A stretch of DNA of 64,000 nt from Sanderia malayensis (lineage: Eukaryota; Cnidaria; Scyphozoa; Semaeostomeae; Pelagiidae). Positions 31,583-45,400 of the stretch are shown here, piece by piece (the first letter of the stretch is position 1; every line of letters begins with the position of its first letter). Below the pieces are notes generated by a model. The model searched no databases and was not told the origin of the DNA. It saw only the letters and a program-made list of their open reading frames with translations. The stretch covers positions 3,515,080-3,579,079 of the forward strand of contig RQOL01000466.1 in the NCBI GenBank assembly GCA_013076295.1, given 5' to 3'. Made by a program: the position numbers and the translations under genes.

Positions 31583-34500
31583 CTCAAGGTGGTCCTTTTC
31601 GAGCTTTCTAAACTTCTTTTTCGCTTTTGCCAACCTGAGATGCTGAACGTAGACAACTATGCTGAAAATTAAAATTCATAGGTTAATAATTTTACTGGAG
31701 CTACAAGCAGAATTAACTAAAATTAAAATGAACCCCTGAAAAACAAATCCTAAATTGAATCAAGTCTTCAGCCCCTTCTTACAGCAACTTCCAATGAGAA
31801 GGGGCAGGTGTCCCCAATTTCCCCAGTTCCTACCTCCCAAATGGTCATAAGTGAATAATACGCTACAAGAAACCAGATGTCTTGTTTGCCATACTTGATT
31901 CCGTTGAACTTTGAGAGTGGAATTTGTTACATCGATATCCCAGTGGTGATAATTTGCACGAAGGACGATTACCTTAGAATGAGAATGACGGGAAAAACAG
32001 CAGCAGACGTGAACCAGTTTGCAACTTTAGACAGCCATGGTGGCAAATTGGCCTTTCCTTCTTCAAACACATCAATTGGTCTCTTATTGCCAAATGGTCC
32101 ACATGAATACTTAGCAACAACGCCATCTGTTGTTGTAGTTGTGAAAGTATCAACTGGTATGTACCGCCTTTGAATTACAAAAATATCTTGATGTTATGCT
32201 AATGTAAATAAGTGAAAAGCCCTTCAAATCTTTTAGAAATGGACTTAAATCTTGCTGACGCAATTCGAACCTTCAACTCAGTGAAGGGGAGAATTAAAAT
32301 CATTGTACTTGCGTTGAGAAACACAAGTATCATGAAATTTTACATAACACAAGCACAAAAAGATAAATAATAGAAAATCAAAAAGAAGAAGGCTGAGAAA
32401 AGAAAAAAGCATATTTATACTTACGATGTAAAGATAGTAGAAATAGGGACAAGAAGACACGCGAGTGTAAAAATTAGGCATCCTTTAAAGAATATCATCC
32501 CCTCGGCTTGACGAAACCTCTTGGTTGGTGCCTTACAAGTTACTGTTATAATGACGTAGTTTACAAAAAAAACCATTAGCTGAGCCAAGAGACCAACCAC
32601 TGGCACAACGGGGCAAAAAAATGTCCCAGTCCATATGAGGGCCTGTCTGTAGACAATTTGCAAGACGATTTTTGACAGACTTGGCTCTGCTTTTCTTCCC
32701 TTTCGAATTGCAAACATTGTGAAACTTGTCAAAAATTGGAGCACAGTCTACAAAAGTAGAACAAGATAAATAATAAATAAAGAAAATGAATAGCAACAGC
32801 ATTAAATGAAGATCAGAACAATATAGGAAGTATGCAACGTTTTTAGTACAATTAATGGGACACTTGAAGAAACTTTGACTGCAGGAAACAAGCAGACAGT
32901 GTTTACATTGAGGTTGGAGCTTACAACAATAGCCGTATCAAGTAAAATGATTTTGTAAAATTCTTGACCAATAAATGTGCCACCACAGCCGCGAAAGCTT
33001 GACTGCAGGTAAATAAAAACAGGTATCAAAGTTACTTTTTTATTGCAAGAATATTGGCTGTGAATCAAACTTGAATGTCAATCAAATAACACTTGGGTTT
33101 TAATACATACAGAAGTGATTGTGTTGTACATAGTTGCAAGAAGAGCAATGATATTCAAGAATCGCAGCAAAAACACTCTACATAAAAAAGAAATAAATAC
33201 CGTTAATTGGATTTGCAAGCTTTTGTGAAATCAATTTTGCAGCAATGTTAAAACAGTTAACTTTTGGAACAACAAGCTCTAAATGGATTGGAGAAAGCCA
33301 TTTATAGCGACATATGTGGCATCTTGTATGACAAACCGATTAAGAAGAACTTTTAATTTCACCTTACGACGTTCACGTAAAGGATGTGGGATCCTTTCTC
33401 GTAGCCTTCTATTTTTGGGAGCTGTTGAAAATAGAATACTCATTAGCAGCTATGCAAGACAATTGAATCGGACAGGCTTTGGAACTGATGTTCCCTTGTT
33501 ACATACATTGGAGTAGTTTGGGATGCTATAATACTTACTTGCTGGATTATTAATGGAAGAGCGGCATTGAGGATGGAAAAAACTAACGATAATCCATAAA
33601 CCTCCAAGAATGTCCTTCCAATCTGAATATGAAGGTAAGAAAGGCCCGTTTGAAAAAGAAAAAAGTATATCGTATTTAGAATTAAAAGTATTGGAAGTAT
33701 TCTTGCTTGAAGGCTGGAGGTGCTCGAATTAAAAGGAATAATGCGTTTGGGAGTATTGTTATCGTTCATTATCGATGCCTGGTTGTGCGGCAGCAAGCAT
33801 CAATTCAGCAAAATACCTGGACATTTGTGTTCTTGATAATAAACTCAGCCACTGTTATTTCAGTCATGAAAAAGTAAATTGTCATCCATGCACCAGCAGT
33901 TAAGGCACTGGGGAGAAAACAAGTAGCAAGAATTATTACTCAATGCATCAATAATGCAATATCATGTCGAGGCTCTGAGCACTATATGCTATGCAGCTTT
34001 ATTTTGTACTTTTCCAATCATTACCACGTAATCAGCCATGCTGATAACCGTCTTAGGTGTATTAAAAATCTTGTTTTGCTGAAAGAAGAAAGTTGTTGAA
34101 TATCAAAATGTGGGAACTTGTTAAAGTTAAACAACAATTCGCCTAAAATAATTCAGTACAAAGTAATATAGCTAACAATGAATGTGGTTAGTATATGGTA
34201 ACCAGTACACTGCTAGACCCACTATCTTTAGTATTGACGTTACTATATTGTAGTAGATTAGGCCGGGGAAATTTTAAACAGTTAGAATGCCTTGAGCAGT
34301 TTTTCTCTCCAGCTTTTCACTGTGGAGTATCTAGTCGATCTTACATAAAGACATCAACATTGGCTATATTATATGTATCTATATATCTATATATGTATAT
34401 TTGATTTATCATTCAACTTACCGTGATCTGGCAGTAGTTTTAAAATGCGCTCTTACCTCTGATAACAAATCCTGTAAAATATTATTGTATTTCAAAACTA

Positions 34501-36932
34501 GTATGCACTATTATAGTACCTTCAAGAACTATGTCTTGGCACTGAAAGCAAACAATAGTCGAATAAAAAGAGTCGTTTTTAGGCAGGAAATCAGTGTCAA
34601 ACTGGGATCTAACTCATACTCATCTATGGGCAAAATTGTATTTTTACCAAGTAATAACATTGAAGAAATGCTTACCTTGGCCAGAGTGACAATTCCTTTA
34701 TTCAAGCTCAATCTTGCATCCTTTGATGTTAATGAAAAATCCCAGGATGCCAGCAGAAGCATTGTGAATTGACTATGATTGACAGATGTATCTGTATTGA
34801 CAGTGCTAAAAAGGGTATGCACGAAACAAAGTCAATAAACAAACAAAAGAAATGTTTAATAATAGCATACGCATTTGCTCTTTTAGTTTACCCCGAGATA
34901 ATTCGAGAATGGTTTATCAAATACATTGAAGAAGATGTATACCTTTTAAGAACAACAGCCAAGCTACCAAAAAATGTTGCAAGTCCAAGAATAAGGTATG
35001 CATAGTCTATTCGATAGCCCTCGATTTTGGCCACATAGCTGCCATAAAACATCCACGTGTATTGCAGCTTTCCCTGTAAAAAGATTCATAGCTTCAAACG
35101 TCTTACCTGGAAATCGGGTCATTTGAGAAAAATGAGAAAGGTAAGGAAAATATTACTTATCAAAACGTCATTTAATACCAATCTACAACATCAAATGAAT
35201 CTCCTAAGTGACCACATACAAATGTGAATAAACTCCAAGGAGAGCATGCTGATAGCATAGCATCAACACCACTCTCCCCTTCCCAATTGTACCTTTTCCC
35301 CCTTGCCCCATTTTTATCCGGCTCTCTCTCTCTTACCCAACCCAACTTACCTTTCCATCAATGATATTCTCGTATTTGAAGTCAAATTGATCCAGTTTGC
35401 TGTAGTCGAACTTGAATGCTGTAGGACCAACAACAAAGCCAATCCAGATTACAGATAGTGCCAGATTGAGTAGGATTGCCCAGCGAATGAATCTGAAAAC
35501 GGATGCTACCCCAGTGCCATATTGTTCTTAATATAAAATAAGAGAAAGAAATTGTTTCAATCTATGTTTCTTCATTTTCAATTTGAGAAACATTTGCATA
35601 AACTTTGCCTACCTTCGATTTTCTGAATGTGCTTTCGAAGCAGTGGGACAAGATCGCCATACTTGAATCGTAGCATCTTCAACTTCCACTGGACGATAAT
35701 AGAAAATTGCAATAGTTGATATCCTTGTTTCGGATTACTCCATAAGGACACTGCTTGTATAGCATTTTCCTGTGAAATGCTCCAAAATATCTAAATACCT
35801 TAATTGAATGGATACATCCAAAATATGTCGTCGAGCCCTTCTCTTTCTCTGGCTGCCTAAAAAATTATTATAAACATTTTTAAGCACACTGTTAGCTGTC
35901 TTGTCTACTAGAGTTAAACTCAACTGAAAAGCAATATTTCCAATGTTTTTGAGTGAGCGATACTTCATCAAGTGGAACATCTTGAACCATACCTGAAGCC
36001 ATACAGCCAAGATCATAAATAACAAAGAATCATTTGATATTTCATTCACAAGGCTAGTCAAATCGTCATCAATGGGGTGCAAGATGAACATTACGTCACT
36101 GCATACTTACGTATTGACATGAATGCTCAGTGCTTTTTGTTGATCCATCAACTTCTTTTGAACATCGAAAATTTTAAATCTTCCATCTTGAACTATCAAC
36201 TGAGGTGCGATATCATTGTTTTCTGAGACCTTTCTTCCCCTTTTAGACATGTGCCTCATGAAAAGCCTCACACCCGACCTTTGCTTCTTTCTCTCCATTT
36301 TCTAACCAGAAAATATGAAACCATGTAGCTTGGTATTTTCAAACACTGCAGGTTATTTTGGAAGAGGTTAGGTTAATTTTCTCACACTGTAGTTGAGTTA
36401 TTGAATCTCAATTGTTTAGCTAACAAAACAATCAAACTATGTATTGAAATGCCTACCCTTCTTTTAGCACTGTCGTCTCTGTTTTGACCTTCTTGTTGCG
36501 CATTTTTGGAGTCTTCCTGCCTGATGTCATCAGGATTTTGCACTGCACTGAATAAACGAGAGACAACTTTGAAGCAAATTGCTTACAAAAAATCTGATCA
36601 ACATTTTCAAATAATTAACAAAGATCAACATTAAATTTTAATGCCTTTAAAATTGTCTTTATCCTAAAATTAAGATTTATTAATATGAAATTAATAAACC
36701 TTTCATTTGTCAATTCACCATCCTGTAGCTTAACAATCTTTTCAATGTTATTTCCTCTTGTATCAACATCCTCGTTATCATCTGATAAATTGAGCAACTC
36801 GCATTGTTGAAGTGCCAGTGAAGATGCCTCTATCTCCAAACTCCTTCCAGCTCGGCCTTCTTGTTTCATCTCCAAAACTTTTGCACCTGGTTGAGAAGAC
36901 CTTCCAGTTTCTTGTGACACAGCAGCTAGCAT
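31583..36932 (-). CDS. TMC: Transmembrane channel-like (TMC) protein
   Basis: This is a multipass membrane protein of the TMC family, whose best-known members form the mechanotransduction channel of hair cells. Exons from 5': 36700-36932, 36457-36547, 36111-36301, 35799-35856, 35613-35688, 35351-35526, 34943-35073, 34676-34805, 34422-34471, 34025-34078, 33817-33907, 33539-33622, 33363-33421, 33111-33177, 32925-33002, 32425-32747, 31973-32153, 31583-31661. About 717 codons are seen. Family marks: KIE then EQYGTGVASVFRFIRWAILL; LLLASWDFSLTSKDA; the TMC signature region GCGGTFIGQEFYKIILLD; VYRQALIWTGTFFCPVVPVVG; SCGPF; a basic tail RLAKAKKKFRKLEKD. The N-terminus is acidic and disordered. All junctions agree in phase except 32425-32747 to 31973-32153. 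The start ATG at 36932 is the first in its exon; an upstream exon is possible. The TMC subgroup was not decided. Confidence 0.88.
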
Positions 36933-39900
36933 CTCGGTATTTCCTAAAATGAAAACAATCAATCATTTGAAGGTCAAATCTTCAGATAAAACGAAAATCT
37001 TCAACCAAAATGTGAATACAATGCGGATTTGTTCTTCGTAGAAAAGTAGCTACTGTGTGTATTATGACCACTTGTGATTGCGATGAACCCAGCTTATCAC
37101 AACTCAAAAGCAAGTTTCATTCAACGTCAGTTTTCTCACAAAGAAGGCTTGCGTAATAAATGGAAGTAAAGTACATGCATTTAACTAACCAACGTCAGAA
37201 TCAATGTGAATTCGACAGCTTCTTGGTGATTTTGAATTACTTTTACAGATATTATCGTCTCAAAAATCTTCTTTCATTTGAAATCACACAATTCATAGTC
37301 GGATTAGAATCGATTTCTTATCTTTTTGCGCTTATATATTTCCTTCCCCTTGCATTAAATTAATAATTTATGACGAACTGTTATCGAGTTTTCAAGGTCA
37401 TTGATGTTAGACTCAGATCTACATGGTTGCTCCATTTGAGGTTTTGTTATGTTGATTCATTAATAAGCTGGCACTTTTACAGCCAATCCTGATTACAGTA
37501 AAATAAACAAATTTCATCACAAGCATTTATGTTGGTTAGCTTACCCAACACTTGTATGCAGATATTCTTGACACATTTAACTTTTTACTTTTAGTTTTAT
37601 GAATTGCATTAGTCGTGTAAAGTGTATTATGCTGTGTGTATAAATAAACTACCTTTCGTTTTTATTTATTTTATGTCATTCAAGGTATTCAACCAATAAA
37701 TAATAAATAAGATAAATTTGAAAAATTAGAGAAAAAAAATATCAAGGTTTAAGAGATGACGACATAACATGATAGGCTTGTGTTGACAAGCAAATTCATC
37801 AAACTGAGCAAATTTATCTTCTATACTAGAAGTAAATGTCATTTGGTTTCTTTTAACACAGAATAAGATTTGTTGGCACAATAATTAATAAGGAAAACAA
37901 ATAGTTTATTACTTATTAATGGATCAAACCTGTGAGGCATGCAAAATATTGTTGTTTTCATAATAAGAAGCTAAAAATATCTCGCATATGCACAGTATAA
38001 TCAGAAAACTAAGTTGTTTACCTCAAGATCAACTTTAGCAAGGTGAAATATCGTGGTTCACAAAATTAATGATATTGTTAGCAGCTTCTTTTCATTGATG
38101 AAGATTGTTGTAGCTATGTCACGCAAGTGCGAACGAACGTTTACTAAAATCTGCTCTGCAATGCTGTTGCTTTGGCTTGCAAAATTGAGTAAGAGAATAA
38201 CTGAATTGTTTTGGCCACCCGTATGCTGTTATTTGTTTTTGGAATGTTCTGTTACCCCCAGTACACATCTTATCAATGAAAAAAACTGCTATCATAAATG
38301 TTACTTGATTCACATGAAATAATACCAGTATTATTAGCTGTATTCGAATAAAGTATAATTGAATTTTTTACTGTAATATATATTTTTTATTTTCATTTAT
38401 TTATTTGTGATTCTCTTCATTTCAAAGGTTTTCTATATAAAGATTTCCAAGCATTTGACAATCTTCGTAATCTGCTTCCCATTTTTTGTGTGAAATATGT
38501 ATTATTCAGTGCAATTTTTTTCACAAGTAATAAAAACAATCGAATTATCAAGCTTGTACAATGGTTTTCATTCGATTATTTATACAATGCAAATTGATTT
38601 CAATCATGCTTGACTCGAACCTGTGATCTGGAGCTGGAACTGGAACTGGTTCAATACACCTTTAGCTCTCGTATATTTCTTTACTTATGTTGTTTGTTGA
38701 GTAACGCAGCGATAAAGCAATGTCTCAAGTTAATGCTTGCATTTCCCGGCCTAACTTTCATGCAGCAAAAACTTGATGCATGATTGCAAGAGCTCATGGT
38801 AATGCAAAACCCAAAAGTTTAGGGTGTTGTTGTTAAGGGTGGGCACATAAGCTGAGGGTATAGAAGCATAAAACAATATTTTTCTGTGAAACTTAAATTA
38901 TTGACACAGCATTTTAATGCTACAAGAGCCTGGTGAGTTGTTTACATGCTTACGAAACAAATTGTCATCAGTTTAATTTTCTACTGTTTGTAGATTTTTT
39001 TGTATAAATTTTGATACATAGGAATTTTTGTCACACGCACGCGCAGATGTCTTGCAATGATACGAGATCTTACATCCATGTAAACGTGAAAACAATTTGA
39101 ATTTAAGACTTTATGACGCAAAAATGTTTACGGGCAAAAGATCCGACGCATAACTCCCCCGTAGAAATCTTTTGAAAGTTGCAGGCAATGTAAAATAGAT
39201 TGTATTGAGTTTATACTCCCAGTGATCCTGTTGCGTGTATGCGTTAAAGGCCGTCAGCCGCTATTGCAAACATTTTGTCAGCTTCTTTATCAATAAGCCA
39301 ATCAAAATATAGTTCACGTATGTTGCATCCGGGACATTACAGTAGCATGGCGGATCGTTCTGACCGACGATCGTTCTAAAAAATCCACGCTCTGAAGAAT
39401 TTTGTTGTTGTTATTTGGTAAAAAAACACCGATATATTTTAGTTTTTACATTGGTTGCACAGAAGGAATGCTTGAAATCGTGTTTGGGTACATGCTTGTT
39501 TGACTTATCTACGTTGATTATGTCGAGCGAGCCAAGAAGAGAAGATGCTATGATACAAAACAATAGATGTTCTGCAGTAGGCCTTACTTTGTTCTACTAC
39601 TCAAATTCTTCATCAATTTTGCTGGTTTTGTCTGATTGAATAAAAGGCTGCTTCTCTTGGAAATTCAACTTGGTCAAAGCCAAGTTATTTTTTGGATTGT
39701 TAAGACATTAATATCGAGGTGAGGAAAATCCGATTGATGCGAGATAATTTTTGTTGCAAATTCATTGTGTAAGACGTCTTTTCAGCCAGCTTTTTCGGCT
39801 TGACTTTATCAACATCTGGAAGATATGAGTACAATTTTTTAAAATACAGCCATAAAATAGCTGTCTTTTGATAGCCTATTTGTTTCAGAACCATTGCAAA

Positions 39901-41777
39901 ATGTTAATAAATTGTATACGACAATTCTGCAATGCATTTAACATCACAGAAATATAATTTTTTGAGATTTCCCCGCCATTTCACAATTGACTTTGATTCT
40001 TATAGGTTGTTGTAAAATCACATTCATTCATGATATACTGCCAACCTTTTCGAAAAATCTTTCCCCTTATTAATGAAACAACGTTTTTCGACAATCTGTC
40101 GCCTGATGGACTAAAATTTTTCCTTTCATGCCACTCTTTAGTCTCAGCAACGATGCTTATATTTATAACAACCATTTTTTAAGACTGTCGCCATTATTGT
40201 TTGTCGGCTACCATCATCCATATGCCATTATCTTTTTCAGGCAATCCATGTTGTTTTATACGTTTTGCAACCTTTTCTCAAAATTTAACTCCAAATTATT
40301 TGACCCTATTTTGATCCTAATTTAATAACGAAACCATGGTGGAAGTATTCAACTTGCGAACCATGCAAACTCGTTAAAAACAACGTTGTTTTTTTAGTAT
40401 TCAAACCAAAAATGTTGTGTTCGGCCTTATTACATTGATGGAGCTTTATCATTTTACTACCTAACTTTATGACTGATAAAGAGATAACAATTATTTTCAG
40501 GCAGATAACCTGGTAGGCTTATCAATTTATCTTCAAATTTCTACATAAGATGTTGTAGTGTGACTATTTTTGTTTGAATAAATTTTTGGCATCCTGATCA
40601 CCTGTCTTTTTTTAGAAAAGTTGCAACAATTTTGCTAAAATATCAAACATGTTACACAAAGGAAGGCATACCTTTTTATGTTTTGTTTCTGCTGGTTAAT
40701 TTCAATTTTCCTTTTTAATAAGAATCAAAATATTGTAAGGTAACTATGATTGTTTTTAGGTTTGTTTTTAGAATATCTTACAATCATCATGAAATTTCTT
40801 ATACCAGTCAAAAATATGAACATATTTATAAATCTTAAAATATGCAAAATGTTTACAGATAATTTCCTAAAAGCATATTGGGTTTTAGGAAATTATTTTT
40901 TCTGGCTTTTAGTCAATATAGGCTTTGAATGTTATACACACTGCTTGGATCTTCAAAATAAAGTTGCAATGCTCAGAATTAATATTTTGTTTTCCATTTT
41001 GTTCAAAAATTTAAAAAATACTAGCAAGGTATTGTCAATGCAAGTCTAAAATACCAAATGCAGACATGAATAAAGAATAATAATTTTATTTCTGTTTTGT
41101 AATTTTTACAAATAGGTTTATCTTTGGCTTAAAAATTGTGTGAAAATGAAAAATTGTCTGCATAGTTGAATTAATTCATTTAAATTGATATGAAACCAAC
41201 AAGAATGTCAAGCAAAGAAAAAAATTTAATTATGGGCTGTGAGCTAAGTATTTTTTATAATAAAAACACAATTAGTTAGGGTAAATGGTCCCATGAAAGA
41301 ATTTTATTTTAATATAAACTGCAAATATTAATTTTTGTAGCATTTTATGTAAACATTTGTGAAGTAATAAATGTATATATCTACCAATTTTGTTACTGAA
41401 ACGTGTGAACTGCATCTACAATACAGCTCACTATTAACTGTATATGGCAAACAACTTTGCCAACTTTACTATGTAAAATGCATTTGAAATTTCATTAAAA
41501 AACTTTATGTCATTGACAATCATTTTCATTAAATCTTCATCTCATTGCATGAAACATTTAAAAAAATGCTTTCTAAGGCTATGAAAGACCAAGTTTATGT
41601 ATTTATTCACACCAGCAAGTGACAAAATGTTTTCGGGAAAATTGGTCTTGAATGTCCAATTAATTTTATTGGAATGCTTGTAATTGAACGTTGTTGTGTA
41701 TGCATTAATCTATCATGGTAGAAAATACTATTTCTGAAGACAACAATAACTGATTTTCTTTTGTCTTTATTTTTAAG
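36933..41777. other. Head-to-head intergenic region of TMC (-) and KMT2 (+)
   Basis: About 4.8 kb, AT-rich, with no recognised coding exon. It should hold the TMC promoter, the KMT2 promoter and any 5' non-coding exons of KMT2, because the first KMT2 exon I can read (41778) begins at a splice acceptor. A CpG-containing patch at 39340-39380 includes a short ATG frame (MADRSDRRSF, then stop) that could be a 5'-UTR upstream ORF, but nothing links it to KMT2. Confidence 0.55.
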
Positions 41778-42412
41778 GAAATGCGAGATGATCCACCAAG
41801 AGTGGGTCGGCCAAGAAAGGGAACACAGAGAAAACCAAGGGAAAGGCCTGAGAGGTAAGTTAATCATTTTCTTAGAAAAAATAGAAAAATGATTTTTTGT
41901 CAAGAAGTCTATGGACAATGCAATGGGAGGGGCATGCAGTGTTTTATCATTGCATCTTTGATCATGGCACTTTCTTTTCTTGATACAATAGGTTTAAAGC
42001 AGGGGATATTCAGGGTACTTATCAATTAGATCACGATGTTGATTTTCACGCTCCATTGCAACCCAGAAACACAGGAAGCAGGCGGGTAAGAAAAATATAT
42101 TGCATCATTCTAATCTTTTCATTTTGAATTAATTAATGTTTGCGCCAAACCCAGTTTGTTAGGGCTGTATCAAGCTATTATTAGCTGTAGTCTCTGTATT
42201 TTGAGATTTTGGCATGTTGTAGTTTATGGGTCAGCTTATTCACTGCATTCAATGATATGGAATGGTTTGACGATGACAACTTTTTATCCATAGATTGCTT
42301 CACCTGTTCATGTTCTGACATCACCCACGAGCATATCTTCAACAGCCATGTCAATTGATTCCGCCTCTTCTGATATGAATCCATATGAAGAAAATGATAA
42401 CAACCAACCAAG
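41778..42412 (+). CDS. KMT2C/D: KMT2 N-terminal exons with AT hook
   Basis: Exons 41778-41854, 41992-42085 and 42294-42412. The first encodes [18 protein letters not shown], an AT-hook-like basic segment in the position of the N-terminal AT hook of human KMT2C. The others are low-complexity (Ser/Thr/Asn-rich) linkers leading to ePHD1. The first acceptor is TTTTTAAG. ATG at 41781 is the second codon of the exon and a plausible start. Confidence 0.8.
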
Positions 42413-45400
42413 GTAAGTGATTGTTTTAGGTATAGATAATGCAGTGTTTTGAGTCTTATTCAAGTGTTGTCATCTTTTAATTGCTAAGTTTAGTAGCATA
42501 TGCTTGTAGATATATAGAAATAAGTAGTGAGTGTAACTTATGCTGTTGTGAATCAAAGGTAGGTGATGCTAAATCTGTCCTAAATCAAAATGACTTAGAA
42601 AAACACATTTGTATTGCAGTCATGATGCCCTGTGTGCGTTTTGTAACTGTGGCTCAGAAATGGCCCAAATACTTGGCCAGCTTAGTCGCTACTATCCGTC
42701 GCCGGATTTTGATCCGTTTTTATACGAAGAGATGTACAGATCAAGAGACCATTCGAGAGACCAGTCTAAAGACCATGCCAGAGACCAGTTTGCTGACAGA
42801 TTACACGACCAGCCGAAAGATCCGATAACTGAAATGCTATCAACTGTCCCGATTAGGCCGGAGAAAAGATCGGTAGGTCGACCACCGGGTAAGAAAAAGA
42901 AACGCGGACGACATCCAATCGTAAGGCAACAACATCTAACTGCCGACATGTCAACATTCGGAGCAGCACAACGACCTGAGATACCGGATGTTTTTGACCC
43001 GGACGGCTGCCTCTGGGCGCATCATTGCTGTGCCGCTTGGTCAGCGGGTGTCTGTCAAACGGATTCGTATGATTTGGAGAACGTCGATAAAGCTGCCTTC
43101 AAAGCATTGTCAGAAGTGAGCATGCGCACAAACCCCTTTTCTTGCGTATTCTATCCAGCTTTATAAGTGGTCAATGCGCAGTGATTTTTTGTCATATTTG
43201 TTCTTTCACGTTGCATGTTTGTATTTTTATTTCATTTAATGCGTTTACTTTCACACGCATTTCTCATGGCCTTCTTGTTTGTCTTTGTTTAACAGCAATG
43301 TTGTCACTGCAAAAGGCATGGAGCCAGTGTTGAGTGCCAAATACAAAAATGCAGTAAATTGTATCATTATCCCTGTTGTGCAAGTGCTGGTGCCTTCCAA
43401 GACATTAAGAGCATGGTACTCCTTTGCCCAGACCATCTAGATCAAGCTGGTAGACTAGGTAACTCCTGTCGTCTTATTCCATCAATTCCCATCAAACTCT
43501 TTCGGATCAAGGGATCTTTGAAGTATTCAATCTTTTCATCTTCGTTGAATTCCGTGGAGTACCCTAATTTGGTTGGTTTTTATCTCCCCCTCCCTCACAA
43601 AAGCTTCGCCCTGTGTTGTTTGGCTGTTTTGTGTTTAAATTCTGCCATTGAAAGCCCATTCCATTGTCGTTGATTATTCGGGTTTTCCAAGGTAACTGAC
43701 AAGTTGTCAATAATAGAAATTGTCCGCTTTTTCCACAGCTGGTCCCGAAGCGGCATGTGTCCTTTGCGACAAAGCTGGAGATATTGCAAAGCAACTGTTC
43801 TGCACGAGTTGTGGCAGACATTATCACGGCAGATGTCTAGATCCACCTGTTGCTATCAGTGCTATCGTAAGGATGGGATGGCAATGCCCTGAGTGCAAAG
43901 TCTGCCAGGGATGCAGGTTAGTCCTAGTTCCTTTTTTGTTTATTTGATCTTGTCAAGTGTTTTAAGTGTTGTACGTGTTGTACGTGACAATAGCTACGCG
44001 ATAATGCTTTGGTGGAAGTGCACGAACAATTCTGCGGAATCGAAGAATGATAAGGAATCCATGGAATATCTTATGGAATCTACAGACCCTTCTGCGAGTT
44101 CCATGTTTTATTCAATGGAGTCCTTGGAATATCTTGCTGTTTCCATGCAATGCCATGTAAAATGCAGCGTGTATCTTTGTGAATTCAAGAACTACCCTGC
44201 AGAATCCAAGGAATATATTTCAGCTGGTGTAAAGGTATTTCTTGTTTGTTCTAGACAACCTGGCGATGATGAGAAGATGCTGTTTTGCGATGAATGCGAC
44301 AAAGGTTTTCACACGTATTGCTTGTCTCCACCCATGTCTTCGGTGCCGAAAACTGCTTGGAAATGTTATGTGAGTAATAAATTAATGATTTTTATTGTTA
44401 TGTAGAAGTAGTAGCATAGCTGGTTCTCGGGGGACTTGATAGTTGTAGCAAATCTAGCTGGAAAGTTGTTGACACATTTGTGTTTTTGTACCGTTTGTGA
44501 TGTGGCGCAAATTGTGTATTTTCCAGAGGTGCAGAAAATGTGAAGATTGTGGCTCAAACGTACCTGGTAGTGGACCGTCCTGTCGCTGGCATTTCAACTA
44601 CACCGTCTGTGACAGGTGCTATCAACAAAGAAAGAAGAGCTGCTGTCCAATGTGTGGCAAGGCTGTGAGGAACATAACAGGAGAACCGAGTAGGCAATGT
44701 GTCAAGTGCACCAAATTCATCCACGTGAGATGCGACAAGAGTAATCCATTGGCTGGAGATGTCATTGGAGTGGATTATTATTGTCCTGATTGCAAGAAAG
44801 AGTATCAACATCCAGGTGATACGGAGTTCCCCCCGTTCATGGTAAGATCTTCGTTCTTCATCTCCCTTTTTGGTTGATTGTTAAACATTTTGCAAATAGG
44901 GTTAGATGTGCGCTTCACTTAGATACAGTGTTGTTGTTTCCACTTCTGAAAAGTCCAAACCTTGTTGGTAGTGCTTGTGTGTTCGAGTCCAGTCACTGGT
45001 GAGCGGTGTCGTTGGATTGAACACAATCAACCTCTACCTTCCTAACCTGAGCAGTGCCGTCAACGATTTAATAGAACATTAGCGTATTAGTTAAAAAATG
45101 CTTTGCTCTGTTTACAGGATCAAAAAGATGAGAGCAACGATAGTTTAATGTTGAGTCCCGTGCACTCTTCGACAACAAACGACCTCGATTCCGAATACCT
45201 TGGTCAGAGGACCGTGACAATAGCCGAAGCTGAAGCGATATCGCGAACAGCGACTGGTTTCTTTCACCGGGAGCCGTCTCCGTTGTTAAAGCAGAACGAA
45301 ATGGAAGATCTCGACCTGAAGGGCATGGATATAAACTTCGATGAAGTGATGATGGAGTCAGGCCTGCACGAGCCGCTGATCCACGACCTGGACGAGCTCA

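Noticed and set aside
31822..31850. Short TMC exon reading VLFTYDHLG
   Set aside because: The exon at 31973 joins directly and in phase to 31583-31661, giving the expected basic tail; this piece would break the frame.
31877..32173. 98-aa plus-strand frame
   Set aside because: It is antisense to the TMC SCGPF exon and has no features of its own.
34457..34471. 15-bp TMC microexon (DLLSE)
   Set aside because: It leaves the wrong phase for the next exon. Reading on to the CACG|GTAAGT donor at 34422 gives a 50-bp exon that fits in phase and sequence.
35880..36091. Open minus-strand frame upstream of a TMC exon
   Set aside because: It has no acceptor compatible with phase 2 from 36111; the frame through 35799-35856 is the one that fits both neighbours.
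39349..39381. ATG frame MADRSDRRSF as KMT2 start
   Set aside because: It stops after ten codons and no donor links it to the exon at 41778; at most an upstream ORF.
43893..44405. Open frame through the KMT2 intron 43917-44254 into PHD2
   Set aside because: It is in frame with the downstream exon only. Retention from the upstream exon hits a stop (TTTATTTGA near 43940), so it is not a coding extension.
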